Shown in pieces: positions 8,483-17,430 of a stretch of 64,000 nucleotides of DNA. The position numbers and the translations under genes are program-made. Position 1 is the stretch's first letter, and each line of letters starts with the position of its first letter. The notes under the pieces are model-generated. The model was not told where the DNA came from and did no database searches. It worked only from the letters and a program-made list of their open reading frames with translations. Source of the DNA: Actinomyces sp. ph3 (lineage in GTDB: Bacteria > Actinomycetota > Actinomycetes > Actinomycetales > Actinomycetaceae); assembly GCF_000308055.1 (NCBI RefSeq), contig NZ_CAGY01000001.1:682001-746000 (forward strand), written 5' to 3'.

Positions 8483-9274
8483 ATGGAATCTCGAGGCCTC
8501 GGCAAGCAGAGAATCATTGCCGTTCTTCTTCTTGCATGTGCTGTCGTTCTTGTTGCTGGTGCAGTCTGGTGGGCCAGCCGTCCGTCAACTTCTCAACCCC
8601 AGATGATGGCATCGGCCAGCGCAGCTCCAATGCAGCAAGCACAGGAAAGCAGCGCCGCCCCACAGCAAACACAAGCAGCCTACGCACCAACTGTTACCGA
8701 TCAACAGGGACTCGACATCATCCACTCCCAGCAGCGTCGTGATGCCAATGATGCACGAGCAAAGGGGTCGATCGACGCTCCCGTCGTGATGGTGCTTTAC
8801 TCTGATTTCTCTTGCCCCTACTGCACGCGTTTCGCGAAGCAAGTCGAACCACAACTGCAAGATCTGGTCGACAACGGTACCTTGCGAATCGAGTGGCGCG
8901 ATCTGGCACAAATTTCGAAGTCTTCCCCCCTTGCCGCTCAGGCGGGCATCGCTGCAGCCAACCAGGGACGTTTCTGGGAGTTCGTGAGCGCAGCCTATGG
9001 CGAGGCCAACCCATCCGGCCACCCCGAGTACACGATGGATTCCTTGACCGCTCTGGCACAGAAGGCAGGAGTCCCCGATATCTCACGCTTCCAAGCTGAT
9101 ACCAACGATCCTGAAACGGCAGCAGCAGTCAAACAGGCCCAAAACGACGCCTACAAGATCGGCATCCAAGGCACTCCCTTCATGTTCATTGGCGATAGCT
9201 TCATCTCGGGCTTCCGCGATGCCGACTACGTGCGTGCAACCATCCAGAACCAGGCAGAACACCTCAAGAAGTGA
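8483..9274 (+). CDS. Membrane-anchored DsbA-like thiol oxidoreductase
   Basis: 263 residues. A signal anchor spans residues 10-31, followed by a Ser/Ala/Gln-rich linker to about residue 68 and a DsbA-type thioredoxin domain. The active site is Cys111-Pro-Tyr-Cys114 in SDFSCPYCTRF and the cis-proline loop is GIQGTPFMFIGD near 230. It belongs to the thioredoxin_4 group that forms or isomerises disulfides in exported proteins. Its stop overlaps the start of a CcdA-like protein by four bases (GTGA), so the two are translationally coupled and likely form an exported-thiol redox pair, with electrons passed across the membrane by the partner. Confidence 0.88.
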   Translation: MESRGLGKQRIIAVLLLACAVVLVAGAVWWASRPSTSQPQMMASASAAPMQQAQESSAAPQQTQAAYAPTVTDQQGLDIIHSQQRRDANDARAKGSIDAPVVMVLYSDFSCPYCTRFAKQVEPQLQDLVDNGTLRIEWRDLAQISKSSPLAAQAGIAAANQGRFWEFVSAAYGEANPSGHPEYTMDSLTALAQKAGVPDISRFQADTNDPETAAAVKQAQNDAYKIGIQGTPFMFIGDSFISGFRDADYVRATIQNQAEHLKK

Positions 9275-10125
9275 ATCCTCTTATCGCTTTCCTTGGTGGA
9301 GTATTGACGCTGCTCGCACCGTGCTCCGTCATGCTTCTACCCGCTTTCTTTTCCTATGCGTTTCAATCTCCACAGAAATTGATCGCTCACTGCGGGATAT
9401 TCTGGCTGGGCTTACTCACTCCTCTGATCCCGCTGGGGGCAGCCTTATCAAGCGTTGTCGCGCTGATTAGAGAACACTCGGCCTTCATTACCCAAGTCAT
9501 CGCCCTTTTGGTGATTATTGCTGGACTGATCACGCTCTTCTCCTTGGATGTTCCTGTTTTCCGCGTGCGTTCCCTAGAAAAGGCTTCTCGGTCACGCGAT
9601 ACGGCATGGGCGGTCTACCTCCTGGGTATAACCTACGGAATTGCAGGGGTTGGTTGCGCAGGCCCCATCCTTGGAGCAGTACTGGCAACTTCCTCTTTGG
9701 GCGGTTCAGTCGTCGAAGGCATCATCGCAGTCATTTTCTATTCCGCAGGAATGGCATTTCCCCTCTTGGTGCTCGCACTACTCTGGCAGCATTCCGCGGG
9801 GCGTATCCAAGCGATCGTGCGTCCAAAACCCGTGACTCTATTGAAGCGCCAGACGACGTGGACGAATGTGGTCTCTGGACTGGTTCTCATCATTTTGGGT
9901 GTCACAATTTTCAAAATTGACTTGAGCAATCCTCTTGGCGGGATCATCTCCATTGACACTCTTGCTTCGTGGGAAGAATCCATCATGGGCCTTTTTGGGG
10001 CACTACCCGCATGGGTGGTCGCCCTTGCAGGAGCACTCATTATCGGCGCTGTTGTTGCCTTGCTCTGGAAACCGCGCTCTGCTTCTCTTCCCTCTTCCAC
10101 ACCTTCAGAAGAACAACAGGACTAA
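9271..10125 (+). CDS. CcdA/DsbD-like transmembrane thiol transporter
   Basis: 284 residues with GTG start overlapping the DsbA-like gene by four bases. Six to seven membrane segments are visible. The paired intramembrane cysteines expected for the CcdA fold are Cys18 (LLAPCSVMLLP) and Cys129 (GVGCAGPILG), each followed by proline-containing turns as in the family. It probably moves reducing equivalents from cytoplasmic thioredoxin to an extracytoplasmic thioredoxin-like protein, here most simply its DsbA-like neighbour. The polar C-terminal tail after residue 262 is cytoplasmic or disordered. No cytochrome c maturation genes are near, which argues against a dedicated cytochrome role. Confidence 0.82.
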   Translation: MNPLIAFLGGVLTLLAPCSVMLLPAFFSYAFQSPQKLIAHCGIFWLGLLTPLIPLGAALSSVVALIREHSAFITQVIALLVIIAGLITLFSLDVPVFRVRSLEKASRSRDTAWAVYLLGITYGIAGVGCAGPILGAVLATSSLGGSVVEGIIAVIFYSAGMAFPLLVLALLWQHSAGRIQAIVRPKPVTLLKRQTTWTNVVSGLVLIILGVTIFKIDLSNPLGGIISIDTLASWEESIMGLFGALPAWVVALAGALIIGAVVALLWKPRSASLPSSTPSEEQQD

Positions 10126-10228
10126 CGATTGCCAGTACGCAGTCGCGACGCACAGCAGCACTAACATTGTCAGCCGCAGCGCAGTCACGCTAAATAGCGC
10201 TCACAGCACCCACGCTCAGAACATAAAA

Positions 10229-10267
10229 AAGCAGTGAGCCCGGAGGATTACTCCGGGCTCACTGCTT
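10229..10267. terminator. Bidirectional terminator between ccdA-like gene and groES
   Basis: 17-bp perfect stem (arms 10229-10245 and 10251-10267) with loop GATTA. An A-run at 10223-10230 gives the T-run for minus-strand groES transcription. Confidence 0.9.
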
Positions 10268-10297
10268 CATGCATCACGCGGATGCATCAACGTCTAT

Positions 10298-10594
10298 TCA
10301 GCGCTCGACAATTGCCAGAACGTCGCGTGCAGACAGGATCTGCAGTTCTTCGCCGTCGTACTTGACTTCGGTGCCACCGTAACGGCTGAAGATCACGTGG
10401 TCGCCCACCTTGACGTCCACGGGGACGCGGTTGCCGTTGTCATCAACGCGGCCGGGGCCCACTGCCAGAACTTCGCCTTCCTGCGGCTTTTCCTTGGCGG
10501 CATCGGGAATGTACAGACCGGAAGCGGTCTTCTCTTCGCTGTCAACCTGACGGATGACAATACGATCTTCGAGGGGCTTAATGGTGATAGCCAT
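10298..10594 (-). CDS. groES: Co-chaperonin GroES
   Basis: 98 residues, normal length for the GroEL lid protein. [12 protein letters not shown] at the N-terminus, the mobile loop [21 protein letters not shown] and the roof [11 protein letters not shown] are all present, ending in [10 protein letters not shown]. It caps GroEL during ATP-driven folding in the cytoplasm. It is monocistronic here: no groEL follows, so GroEL must be encoded elsewhere, an arrangement also known in bifidobacteria. A CIRCE element about 110 bases upstream indicates repression by HrcA. Confidence 0.97.
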   Translation of the reverse strand: MAITIKPLEDRIVIRQVDSEEKTASGLYIPDAAKEKPQEGEVLAVGPGRVDDNGNRVPVDVKVGDHVIFSRYGGTEVKYDGEELQILSARDVLAIVER

Positions 10595-10702
10595 TTCAGC
10601 ACTCCCTTTCTTCTCATAACGATTAATGTCATCCCGTCCCTGCCGTCGCGGGGGTCAGGTTTGGGATCGCATGTGTGCTTACCCACTCAGTCTAGGGCTC
10701 GA

Positions 10703-10729
10703 TTGGCACTCTAGCAAGCTGAGTGCCAA
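10703..10729 (-). promoter_or_regulatory. CIRCE element (HrcA operator) of groES
   Basis: TTGGCACTC at 10703-10711, nine-base spacer, GAGTGCCAA at 10721-10729: a perfect inverted repeat with the exact 9-N9-9 geometry of CIRCE and one change from the TTAGCACTC consensus. It lies in the groES upstream region, so heat-shock derepression through HrcA is expected. Confidence 0.92.
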
Positions 10730-10811
10730 TGCTGTCTACCGCCTCCACTCAGCCTCCCACACGCCCCATATCTTTTCTCCAATTCCCTGAAATTCCGCAA
10801 CAATAGAGACC

Positions 10812-12050
10812 ATGTCCTCCATTGACCCACTCTGCTGCTCCCCCGGACGTGAACTTCTTGCTCAATGGGAAGAAAACGAGGAATACCGCCACCTCTCACC
10901 CATGGAGCTCAGTTTGGCAATTCGCGCGCAAACGGATGACCCAGCTCTGGCCTCGGCAATCGCCTCTCAACTGCAGTTACGCACCCAGGCAGAAGGAAAA
11001 TTCGGCTCCCTTGCGCGCACGATGCTGTGGACGCGCGATGGCTATGAGCAGGCAACGCGATGGGTTCTTGCCCGCGAACACGCCGCGCGCTTCGTCAAAG
11101 CCGGCGCAACGCATATCGGAGACCTCGGATGCGGGATCGGTGCAGATTCCCTTGCTTTCGCGCGTACAGGCATGCGGGTTACCTCCTACGACATCAATGA
11201 CGAGGCCCTTTCCGCCGCTCGCGAAAACCTTTCCCCTTTCCCCTCCGCACGCGTTGAGAAACGCGACGTAAGCACGCTGGGTCCCGAAGATTTCGAGGCG
11301 GAAGGTTTCGACGCACTTTTCGCTGACCCCGCGCGCAGAACAGGCAAACAGGGCGGCTCCAAGCGCATTTCATCGCCCTCGGATTGGTCTCCTTCTTTGG
11401 ACCGCGTTCTGTCCTGGGCACAGTCTGTCCCGCGCTTAGGGGTAAAAGTTGCCCCTGGTATCCCCTACGAGCTCATCCCTTCCCGGTTCCACGCGCGCTG
11501 GACCAGTGTTGATGGAGATCTTCTCGAGGCCGCACTGTGGTCCCCTTCCCTAGCCAGCGAAGGGGCAGGACGCTCGGCTTGCGTGATTACCCGCGACGAG
11601 ATCCATACCCTTGAGGACCCTGAGACACCTTTCGCCGACTCCCCTGCTAGGCAGGCAATAGTCGGGCAGCTCGGCAGCTACCTCTACGAGCCGGATTCTG
11701 CGGTAATTCGCGCCGGAATGGTCGCCAAGCTCAGTGAAGACCTTGACGCGCATCTGATCAGCGAATCTATCGCTTACCTCAGCGCATCGCAGCTGATGCC
11801 AACTCCCTTCGCCGCAGCATTCGAAGTGATCGATCAGGTGAACCTGCGCGCGAAAAATATCCAGCAGGCACTTCGAGCACACGATATTGGACGTGTCGAA
11901 GTCAAGAAACGCGGGGCCGACATCCAGCCCGATGCGCTGCGCAGATCTCTCAAACTCACGGGGAGCCAAGCGGGAGTCGTTATCGCCACTCGAATTGGTC
12001 AGTCGCACCGGGCAATTATTGCCCGACGGATCAGTGCCGAGGAAGCATAG
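10812..12050 (+). CDS. Class I SAM-dependent methyltransferase with THUMP-like C-terminus
   Basis: 412 residues. The SAM-binding motif I is DLGCGIGADSLAFA (residues 104-117), the acidic motif II is SYDIND (125-130), and the catalytic-loop-like FADPARRTGKQGG is near 169. The C-terminal ~80 residues (NIQQALRAHDIGRVEVKKRG and onwards) resemble the THUMP-like domain associated with this actinobacterial family. An RNA substrate is likely because of that domain, but the target base is unknown. The ATG at 10812 lacks a clear ribosome site. The 3' end overlaps the 3' end of convergent tsaD by 20 bases. Confidence 0.75.
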   Translation: MSSIDPLCCSPGRELLAQWEENEEYRHLSPMELSLAIRAQTDDPALASAIASQLQLRTQAEGKFGSLARTMLWTRDGYEQATRWVLAREHAARFVKAGATHIGDLGCGIGADSLAFARTGMRVTSYDINDEALSAARENLSPFPSARVEKRDVSTLGPEDFEAEGFDALFADPARRTGKQGGSKRISSPSDWSPSLDRVLSWAQSVPRLGVKVAPGIPYELIPSRFHARWTSVDGDLLEAALWSPSLASEGAGRSACVITRDEIHTLEDPETPFADSPARQAIVGQLGSYLYEPDSAVIRAGMVAKLSEDLDAHLISESIAYLSASQLMPTPFAAAFEVIDQVNLRAKNIQQALRAHDIGRVEVKKRGADIQPDALRRSLKLTGSQAGVVIATRIGQSHRAIIARRISAEEA

Positions 12051-13092
12051 AGGTTTGCGTCAAGGGCATACCGGAATCGGGAGAGAAATCCCAATCTGAA
12101 GGTTCAACCCCTGCACGTACAAGCTCTGAGCCCATGGCGGCAATCTGCGCCCCATTGTCCGTGCAAAAACGCAGCGGAGGCATGCGGACTTCCAAACCGG
12201 CAGCCTTGCCTCGCTCAGTCAGCAACGCACGAAGCCGGGAATTTGCCGAGAAGCCACCGCCCACAACGATCGTCGAGCACTCGTGATCGAGTGCAGCGCG
12301 AACTGCCTTCGCCGTTAGGGAATCATTGACAGCCTCGGAAAAGCCCGCACAAATATCCTCAGCGGGGATCTCCTCGCCGCGTTCCTTAAGGCCTTCAACG
12401 TAACGGGCAACCGCGGTCTTGAGCCCAGAGAAGGAGAAGTTGTACTTGTGGCGTTCCTGGTCCTTGCCTGCGGCCAGACCTCGCGGGAAACGGATCGCAG
12501 TGGGGTCGCCCTTTTGCGAAAGACGGTCGACGTGCGGACCGCCCGGGTACGGAAGGTCGAGGAGACGGCCAACCTTATCGAAGGCCTCGCCAGCAGCGTC
12601 GTCAAGGGTTCCGCCGAGCTCACGAACATCCGTTGCGATGTCATTGATGAGCAGAAGATTCGAGTGCCCACCGGAGACGACCAAGCCAATGAAACGCTCG
12701 GGCAGAGGACCGTCGGCGAGCTTATCGACCGCAAGGTGACCAATCACGTGATTGACCCCGTACAGTGGTTTCCCGATCGACGAGGCCAGCGCCTTCGCCG
12801 CACAAATACCAACCGTCAGGGAGCCCACCAGGCCAGGACCAGCAGCGACGGCCACGGCATCGACATCGTTAAGAGTCACGCCGGCCTCGTCAAGGGCGCT
12901 TTCAAGCGTGGGAAGGAAAGACTCAAGGTGAGCGCGTGAAGCAATTTCGGGGATAATTCCGCCGTAACGGGCGTATTGATCCATTGATGTAGCCGTGCGA
13001 TCGACCAAAAGGTCGCAGCCGCGCACCAGCGCAACGCCTGTTTCATCGCAGGTTGATTCGATACCCAGTACTAAAGGATCTTTTTCACTCAC
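12031..13092 (-). CDS. tsaD: tRNA N6-threonylcarbamoyladenosine transferase TsaD
   Basis: 353 residues from GTG 13092, giving the family N-terminus VLGIESTCDETGVALV. The ASKHA metal-binding pair is His115 and His119 in VNHVIGHL; IGLVVSGGHSNLLL and GGGFSANSRLR complete the nucleotide site. It transfers the threonylcarbamoyl group to A37 of ANN-decoding tRNAs together with TsaB and TsaE, which are encoded 4-5 kb away. The open frame extends 50 codons further upstream but that extension runs through the sdh terminator, so it is not the start; ATG 13128 is a possible alternative. Confidence 0.92.
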   Translation of the reverse strand: MSEKDPLVLGIESTCDETGVALVRGCDLLVDRTATSMDQYARYGGIIPEIASRAHLESFLPTLESALDEAGVTLNDVDAVAVAAGPGLVGSLTVGICAAKALASSIGKPLYGVNHVIGHLAVDKLADGPLPERFIGLVVSGGHSNLLLINDIATDVRELGGTLDDAAGEAFDKVGRLLDLPYPGGPHVDRLSQKGDPTAIRFPRGLAAGKDQERHKYNFSFSGLKTAVARYVEGLKERGEEIPAEDICAGFSEAVNDSLTAKAVRAALDHECSTIVVGGGFSANSRLRALLTERGKAAGLEVRMPPLRFCTDNGAQIAAMGSELVRAGVEPSDWDFSPDSGMPLTQTSMLPRH

Positions 13093-13146
13093 CCGGCCCA
13101 GTTTAGTCCGCTGCTGTGCTTGGTGCATTCGCCCCCGCATTCCGAC

Positions 13147-13187
13147 AAAAAGGTGTGGGGACGACCCCAATGGGTCGTCCCCACACC
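13147..13187 (-). terminator. Rho-independent terminator of sdhCAB
   Basis: 16-bp stem (13152-13167 with complement 13172-13187), loop CAAT, followed on the minus strand by TTTTT (13147-13151). It separates sdhB from tsaD. Confidence 0.92.
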
Positions 13188-13213
13188 GATGATGTAAAGA
13201 TCCCTTTAAAGGA

Positions 13214-13957
13214 TCACACGCCCTTGAGCGCTGCCTTACCAAGCTGACGGTTCAGCGTGGAGATGACATCAAGCGGAATCTGCTTGGGGCAGACGGCCGC
13301 GCACTCGCCGATGTTCGTGCAGGAACCGAATCCTTCTTCGTCCATCTGGTTGAGCATGCTGACAACGCGGCGGTAGTTCTCAGGCTTGCCCTGCGGGAGC
13401 AGGTGCAGGTGAGTAACCTTCGCCGAGGTGAAGAGCATTGCCGAGGCGTTCGGGCAGGCAGCCACGCAGGCGCCACAACCGATGCAAGCAGCGGCTTCGA
13501 ACGCGCGGTCCGCATCCTGCTTGGGAACGGGAGTGCCGTTAGCATCCGGAGCTGCACCGGTGTTCACCGAGATGTATCCACCGGCCTGGACGATACGGTC
13601 CAGGGCGCTTCGGTTAACAACCAAGTCCTTGATGATCGGGAATGCTTCTGCGCGCCAGGGTTCGATGGTGATGACATCACCATCATTGAAGGAGCGCATG
13701 TGCAGCTGGCAGGTCGTGGTGACCTCAGGGCCGTGGGCAATGCCGTTGATGACAATGCCACACTGACCACAGATGCCCTCACGGCAGTCAGAGTCAAATG
13801 CGATCGGTTCTTCGCCGCGAGCAAAGAGCTCTTCGTTCAACACGTCGAGCATTTCCAGGAACGAGGATTCCTCAGAGATGCCGCGGACTTGGTATTCGTG
13901 CATGGCACCCGGATCCTCGGGTCCGTTTTGGCGCCAAATCTTCAGTGTCAGGTTCAC
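13214..13957 (-). CDS. sdhB: Succinate dehydrogenase/fumarate reductase iron-sulfur subunit
   Basis: 247 residues. The [2Fe-2S] cluster ligands are in [10 protein letters not shown] plus a downstream Cys (TTTCQLH), and two C-terminal ferredoxin-type motifs ([14 protein letters not shown] and [14 protein letters not shown]) hold the [4Fe-4S] and [3Fe-4S] clusters. It passes electrons from the flavoprotein SdhA to the membrane cytochrome. GTG 13957 is chosen because GGAG lies 6 bases upstream and the start overlaps the sdhA stop as GTGA; the open frame continues upstream inside sdhA without a plausible start. Confidence 0.96.
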   Translation of the reverse strand: MNLTLKIWRQNGPEDPGAMHEYQVRGISEESSFLEMLDVLNEELFARGEEPIAFDSDCREGICGQCGIVINGIAHGPEVTTTCQLHMRSFNDGDVITIEPWRAEAFPIIKDLVVNRSALDRIVQAGGYISVNTGAAPDANGTPVPKQDADRAFEAAACIGCGACVAACPNASAMLFTSAKVTHLHLLPQGKPENYRRVVSMLNQMDEEGFGSCTNIGECAAVCPKQIPLDVISTLNRQLGKAALKGV

Positions 13958-15960
13958 TTGTAACTCCGCTGCTTGAGCTCGATGTTGTTGTAGATCAAGG
14001 CTTCCTTGTGGAGGATCGGAGGCTGGTCCTCGCCACCCCACTGCCAAGCTGCAACATAGAGGTACTTGTCATCGTGGCGAAGGGCTTCACCTTCGGGGGT
14101 CTGCGACTCCGCACGGAAGTGACCGCCACAGGATTCTTCACGGTGCAGGGCATCGATGCACATAAGCTCGCCCAGCTCCATGAAGTCTGCAACACGGCCA
14201 GCCTTTTCAAGGGACTGATTGAGTTCACCAATCGACTTGCCCGGAACGCGAACGTCACGCCAGTAGTCGGCGCGAAGCTTGCGGATCATCTCGATGGCCT
14301 TCTTCAGTCCCGCTTCGCGACGCTCCATACCGCAGTATTCCCACATGATCTGGCCCAGTTCCTTGTGGAAGGAATCCACCGAACGGGAACCGTTGATCGA
14401 CATGAGCTTGTCAATGCGTCCCTGAGCGGAGTTCAGTGCCTCAACAACATCCTCGGAGGACTCATCCAGCTTGGGGAGATTGAAGCAGTGTGCCAGGTAG
14501 TCGTTGATGGTGTTCGGAAGAACAAAGTAGCCATCAGACAGGCCCTGCATCAGTGCGGATGCACCCAGGCGGTTTGCGCCGTGATCAGAGAAGTTTGCTT
14601 CACCGGCAACGTAGAGGCCGGGGAGGTTTGATTCCAGATCGTAGTCAACCCACAGGCCACCCATCGTGTAGTGAACAGCCGGGTAGATACGCATGGGCAC
14701 TTCGTAGGGGTTGTCGCCCGTGATGCGCTCGTACATATCGAAGAGGTTGCCGTACTTGGCGGAGACTGCAGCCTTGCCCAAGCGACCAATGGCCTCGGAG
14801 AAGTCCAGGTAGACGCCGCGACGCATGACGCGATCATTGCCTTCGGCATCGGTCTCGCGAATTGCGGGGCCTACGCCACGACCTTCATCACACATGTTCT
14901 TCGCCTGACGCGATGCGATATCACGAGGCACTAGGTTGCCGAATGCGGGGTAAATACGCTCAAGGTAGTAATCGCGATCCTCTTCGGGAATATCGCGAGG
15001 ATCCTTGTCGCAGTCCTCTGCCTTCTTGGGAACCCAAATACGACCGTCGTTACGCAGGGATTCGGACATCAGGGTCAGCTTGGACTGCTGATCTCCGTGC
15101 TGCGGAATACAGGTCGGGTGAATCTGAGTGAAACAGGGGTTCGCGAAGTATGCGCCCTTGCGGTATGCACGCCAAATTGCGGTGGCGTTGCAGCCCATGG
15201 CGTTCGTCGACAGGAAGAAGACGTTTCCGTAGCCGCCGGTTGCCAGAACAACCGCATCCGCAATGTGGGTTTCAAGCTTGCCAGTGGTCATATCGCGCGC
15301 GACGATACCGCGAGCGCGGCCGTCAGAAACGATGAGTTCGACCATTTCATGGCGGGAGTGCTCGGTAACGGTACCGGCAGCAACCTGACGCTCGAGCGCC
15401 TGGTAGGCGCCAATCAGCAGCTGCTGACCTGTCTGGCCACGTGCGTAGAAGGTACGCGACACCTGGACGCCACCGAAGGAACGGTTGTCGAGCAGGCCGC
15501 CGTATTCACGTGCGAAGGGTACGCCCTGTGCGACACACTGGTCGATGATGTTCGCGCTGACCTCGGCCAAACGGTAGACGTTGGTCTCACGTGCGCGGTA
15601 GTCGCCGCCCTTAACGGTGTCGTAGAAGAGGCGGTAGACGGAGTCGTTGTCGTTGCGGTAGTTCTTCGCGGCGTTGATACCACCCTGCGCTGCAATGGAG
15701 TGCGCGCGACGAGCGGAATCCTGGTAGAAGAACACGTCGATGTTGTAGCCCATCTCACCCAGCGAGGCGGCAGCTGCGCCACCGGCAAGGCCGGTACCCA
15801 CGATGATGACGTGAAGCTTACGGCGGTTTGCGGGGTTGACCAGAGCCGCAGTGAACTTACGCTTTTCCCAAGCGTCTGCGAGGGGAACATCCAGCGGGGC
15901 CTTGGTGTCGGCGATATCGTCGCCTTCGCGGTACAGCCCGTGAATCAAAGTATCAGTCAT
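13954..15960 (-). CDS. sdhA: Succinate dehydrogenase/fumarate reductase flavoprotein subunit
   Basis: 668 residues. An FAD Rossmann motif [22 protein letters not shown] lies near residue 50, the FAD-linking histidine region is [19 protein letters not shown], and the dicarboxylate active site includes the HPTCIP segment and the [22 protein letters not shown] capping region. The length and the cytochrome b558-type partner fit the Bacillus/actinobacterial class of complex II that may run as succinate dehydrogenase or fumarate reductase. It is the middle gene of sdhCAB, 15 bases after sdhC and overlapping sdhB by four. Confidence 0.97.
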   Translation of the reverse strand: MTDTLIHGLYREGDDIADTKAPLDVPLADAWEKRKFTAALVNPANRRKLHVIIVGTGLAGGAAAASLGEMGYNIDVFFYQDSARRAHSIAAQGGINAAKNYRNDNDSVYRLFYDTVKGGDYRARETNVYRLAEVSANIIDQCVAQGVPFAREYGGLLDNRSFGGVQVSRTFYARGQTGQQLLIGAYQALERQVAAGTVTEHSRHEMVELIVSDGRARGIVARDMTTGKLETHIADAVVLATGGYGNVFFLSTNAMGCNATAIWRAYRKGAYFANPCFTQIHPTCIPQHGDQQSKLTLMSESLRNDGRIWVPKKAEDCDKDPRDIPEEDRDYYLERIYPAFGNLVPRDIASRQAKNMCDEGRGVGPAIRETDAEGNDRVMRRGVYLDFSEAIGRLGKAAVSAKYGNLFDMYERITGDNPYEVPMRIYPAVHYTMGGLWVDYDLESNLPGLYVAGEANFSDHGANRLGASALMQGLSDGYFVLPNTINDYLAHCFNLPKLDESSEDVVEALNSAQGRIDKLMSINGSRSVDSFHKELGQIMWEYCGMERREAGLKKAIEMIRKLRADYWRDVRVPGKSIGELNQSLEKAGRVADFMELGELMCIDALHREESCGGHFRAESQTPEGEALRHDDKYLYVAAWQWGGEDQPPILHKEALIYNNIELKQRSYK

Positions 15961-15975
15961 GTCTCAATATCCTTG

Positions 15976-16677
15976 TCAGGAGATGTAACCGGCGACAATC
16001 GCCAGCGGGGGAAGCGCGAACATCAGGAAGATCAGTGCGCCGACCAGGCCGGAGAGAACTTCCATGAACTTGCGGGTTCCACCGCGGACCCAACCCAGAG
16101 ATTGGAATGCCGACCAGAAACCGTGAGAAACGTGGAGTGCTGCCAGACCAATGAAGATCAGGTAGACAACAACCATCAGGGGGTTCTGGAAGGTCGCGAC
16201 CATGCGCTCATAAGGAGTGGAGTCTGCGACGAATCCGGTACGGATGGTTCCCGTGGTGAAGTGCAGGATGTGGAAGACGATGAGGAAGAAGAGCAGAACG
16301 CCGGTCATACGCATGGTGCGTGCTGCATAAGCATCAGCTGCACTGCGCTTGACGACGTACGCACTGCGACGTGCGCGGCGTGAGCGCTTCCAGGTCACTG
16401 CTGCTGCCCAGATGTGGATCACCAGCATGAGAACCATGGCTGCGCGGAATACCCAGATAAACCCACCGTGAGGGAAGATCGGCACAAAGGCTTCTTCTTT
16501 CAGCCAGTGTGCGTAGTGATCGTAGGCTTCCTGCCCCAAGAACATCTTGAGGTTGCCGTAGGAGTGGAAAAGAAGGAAGAGCACGAACACGATGCCGGAG
16601 ATCGCCATAAGTTGCTTGACGAAGACGGTCGTAGTCCATGCGCGACGCTTGCGAGTTGCGACAGTTTTTGTGGCCAT
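15976..16677 (-). CDS. sdhC: Succinate dehydrogenase cytochrome b subunit
   Basis: 233 residues with five hydrophobic helices, the layout of the single-polypeptide diheme b558-type anchor (no SdhD follows). Candidate heme-ligand histidines sit in the helices: FHSYGNLKMF, LVIHIWAAAVTW, VFHILHFTTG and LHVSHGFWSAF. It anchors SdhAB on the inner face of the membrane and exchanges electrons with quinone. A basic N-terminus (TKTVATRKRRAW) precedes helix one. It is the first gene of the operon; a palindromic site lies 58-83 bases upstream. Confidence 0.92.
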   Translation of the reverse strand: MATKTVATRKRRAWTTTVFVKQLMAISGIVFVLFLLFHSYGNLKMFLGQEAYDHYAHWLKEEAFVPIFPHGGFIWVFRAAMVLMLVIHIWAAAVTWKRSRRARRSAYVVKRSAADAYAARTMRMTGVLLFFLIVFHILHFTTGTIRTGFVADSTPYERMVATFQNPLMVVVYLIFIGLAALHVSHGFWSAFQSLGWVRGGTRKFMEVLSGLVGALIFLMFALPPLAIVAGYIS

Positions 16678-16734
16678 GACTCAAGCCTAAGCTGAAGGAG
16701 TGTCATTTCCGTAGGACTGCTGGCCCGCGCGCTC

Positions 16735-16760
16735 CTTATCTGCTCACAGCGTCAGATAAG
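16735..16760 (-). promoter_or_regulatory. Palindromic operator-like site upstream of sdhCAB
   Basis: CTTATCTG at 16735-16742 and CAGATAAG at 16753-16760: perfect 8-bp arms with a 10-nt spacer, in the promoter region of sdhC. No T-run follows and the spacer is long, so a dimeric regulator site is more likely than a terminator. I do not recognise the regulator. Confidence 0.45.
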
Positions 16761-16768
16761 TCTTCCCT

Positions 16769-16788
16769 AAAACCCTGATTTTTCAGGG
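16769..16788 (-). terminator. Probable terminator of the nnrD-alr-tsaE-tsaB-rimI operon
   Basis: CCCTGA/TCAGGG stem (16773-16778, 16783-16788) with a short loop, followed on the minus strand by TTTT. The stem is only six pairs, so efficiency is uncertain. Confidence 0.5.
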
Positions 16789-16884
16789 AAATAGCAGCGC
16801 GGAGGAGCCCAGTAAAAATGCGTCACAAAGTCGACAAAAACTGTCAGAAAACACCGTATTAGGGCAACATAATTTTTCGTATTT

Positions 16885-17430
16885 TCATGCGCCGAAAACA
16901 AGACGCATGTTTACCGCATCTTCGCGCGGGTTCCGGAAATAAGCCTTCGTAACGCCGACACGTTCAAAACCCGATTGCTCGTACAGCGTGATCGCCGGGG
17001 TATTGGACGCTCGCACTTCCAGGAAAACTCGTTCACTCCCCCGCTGACGGGCAAGCTCAAGCAAAGCGTCCATCAGCGCGCGGCCCAAGCCACGGCCTCG
17101 GAAATCGGGAAGGACACCCATGGTCATCACGTCGCTATCGAGCCCAATCTTGACACCCGCGTAGCCACACAACACAGGAAGTTCACCCTGGGGAGCATCG
17201 GCGCACACGCCAAAGTAGACGCTCAGTCCCGAGGAAAGCTCCTCAGCAACCATCCCCGGCGTCCACGGGTCCTCCGGGAAAATCGCCTGTTCCAGTGCGA
17301 TAACCGCATGCCAGTCCTGTGGACCCAACACGACAAGCTTTCCTCCCGAGGCCTGGGCGAGCCTGTGCGCGCACGCGCTCAGCGTTTCCTTAGCTCCCTG
17401 GGCGGAGGCACCGGGGTCTGCTGTGCTCAC
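16885..17430 (-). CDS. rimI: GNAT N-acetyltransferase, RimI-like
   Basis: 181 residues. The acetyl-CoA motif reads VLPDFRGRGLGRALMDALL (about residues 107-125), followed by FLEVRASNTPAITLYEQSGFERVGVTKAYF, the standard RimI C-terminus. The family acetylates the N-terminal alanine of ribosomal protein S18 and other proteins. It overlaps tsaB by four bases, and the tsaE-tsaB-rimI order is widely conserved. An N-terminal extension of about 35 residues with no clear function precedes the GNAT fold. Confidence 0.87.
   Translation of the reverse strand: MSTADPGASAQGAKETLSACAHRLAQASGGKLVVLGPQDWHAVIALEQAIFPEDPWTPGMVAEELSSGLSVYFGVCADAPQGELPVLCGYAGVKIGLDSDVMTMGVLPDFRGRGLGRALMDALLELARQRGSERVFLEVRASNTPAITLYEQSGFERVGVTKAYFRNPREDAVNMRLVFGA

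Noticed and set aside
13093-13242. N-terminal extension of TsaD to position 13242
   Set aside because: The extension would read through the sdhCAB terminator hairpin and adds 50 residues absent from the family.
15097-16383. 428-codon plus-strand frame opposite sdhA and sdhC
   Set aside because: Spans two well-supported minus-strand genes; shadow frame.
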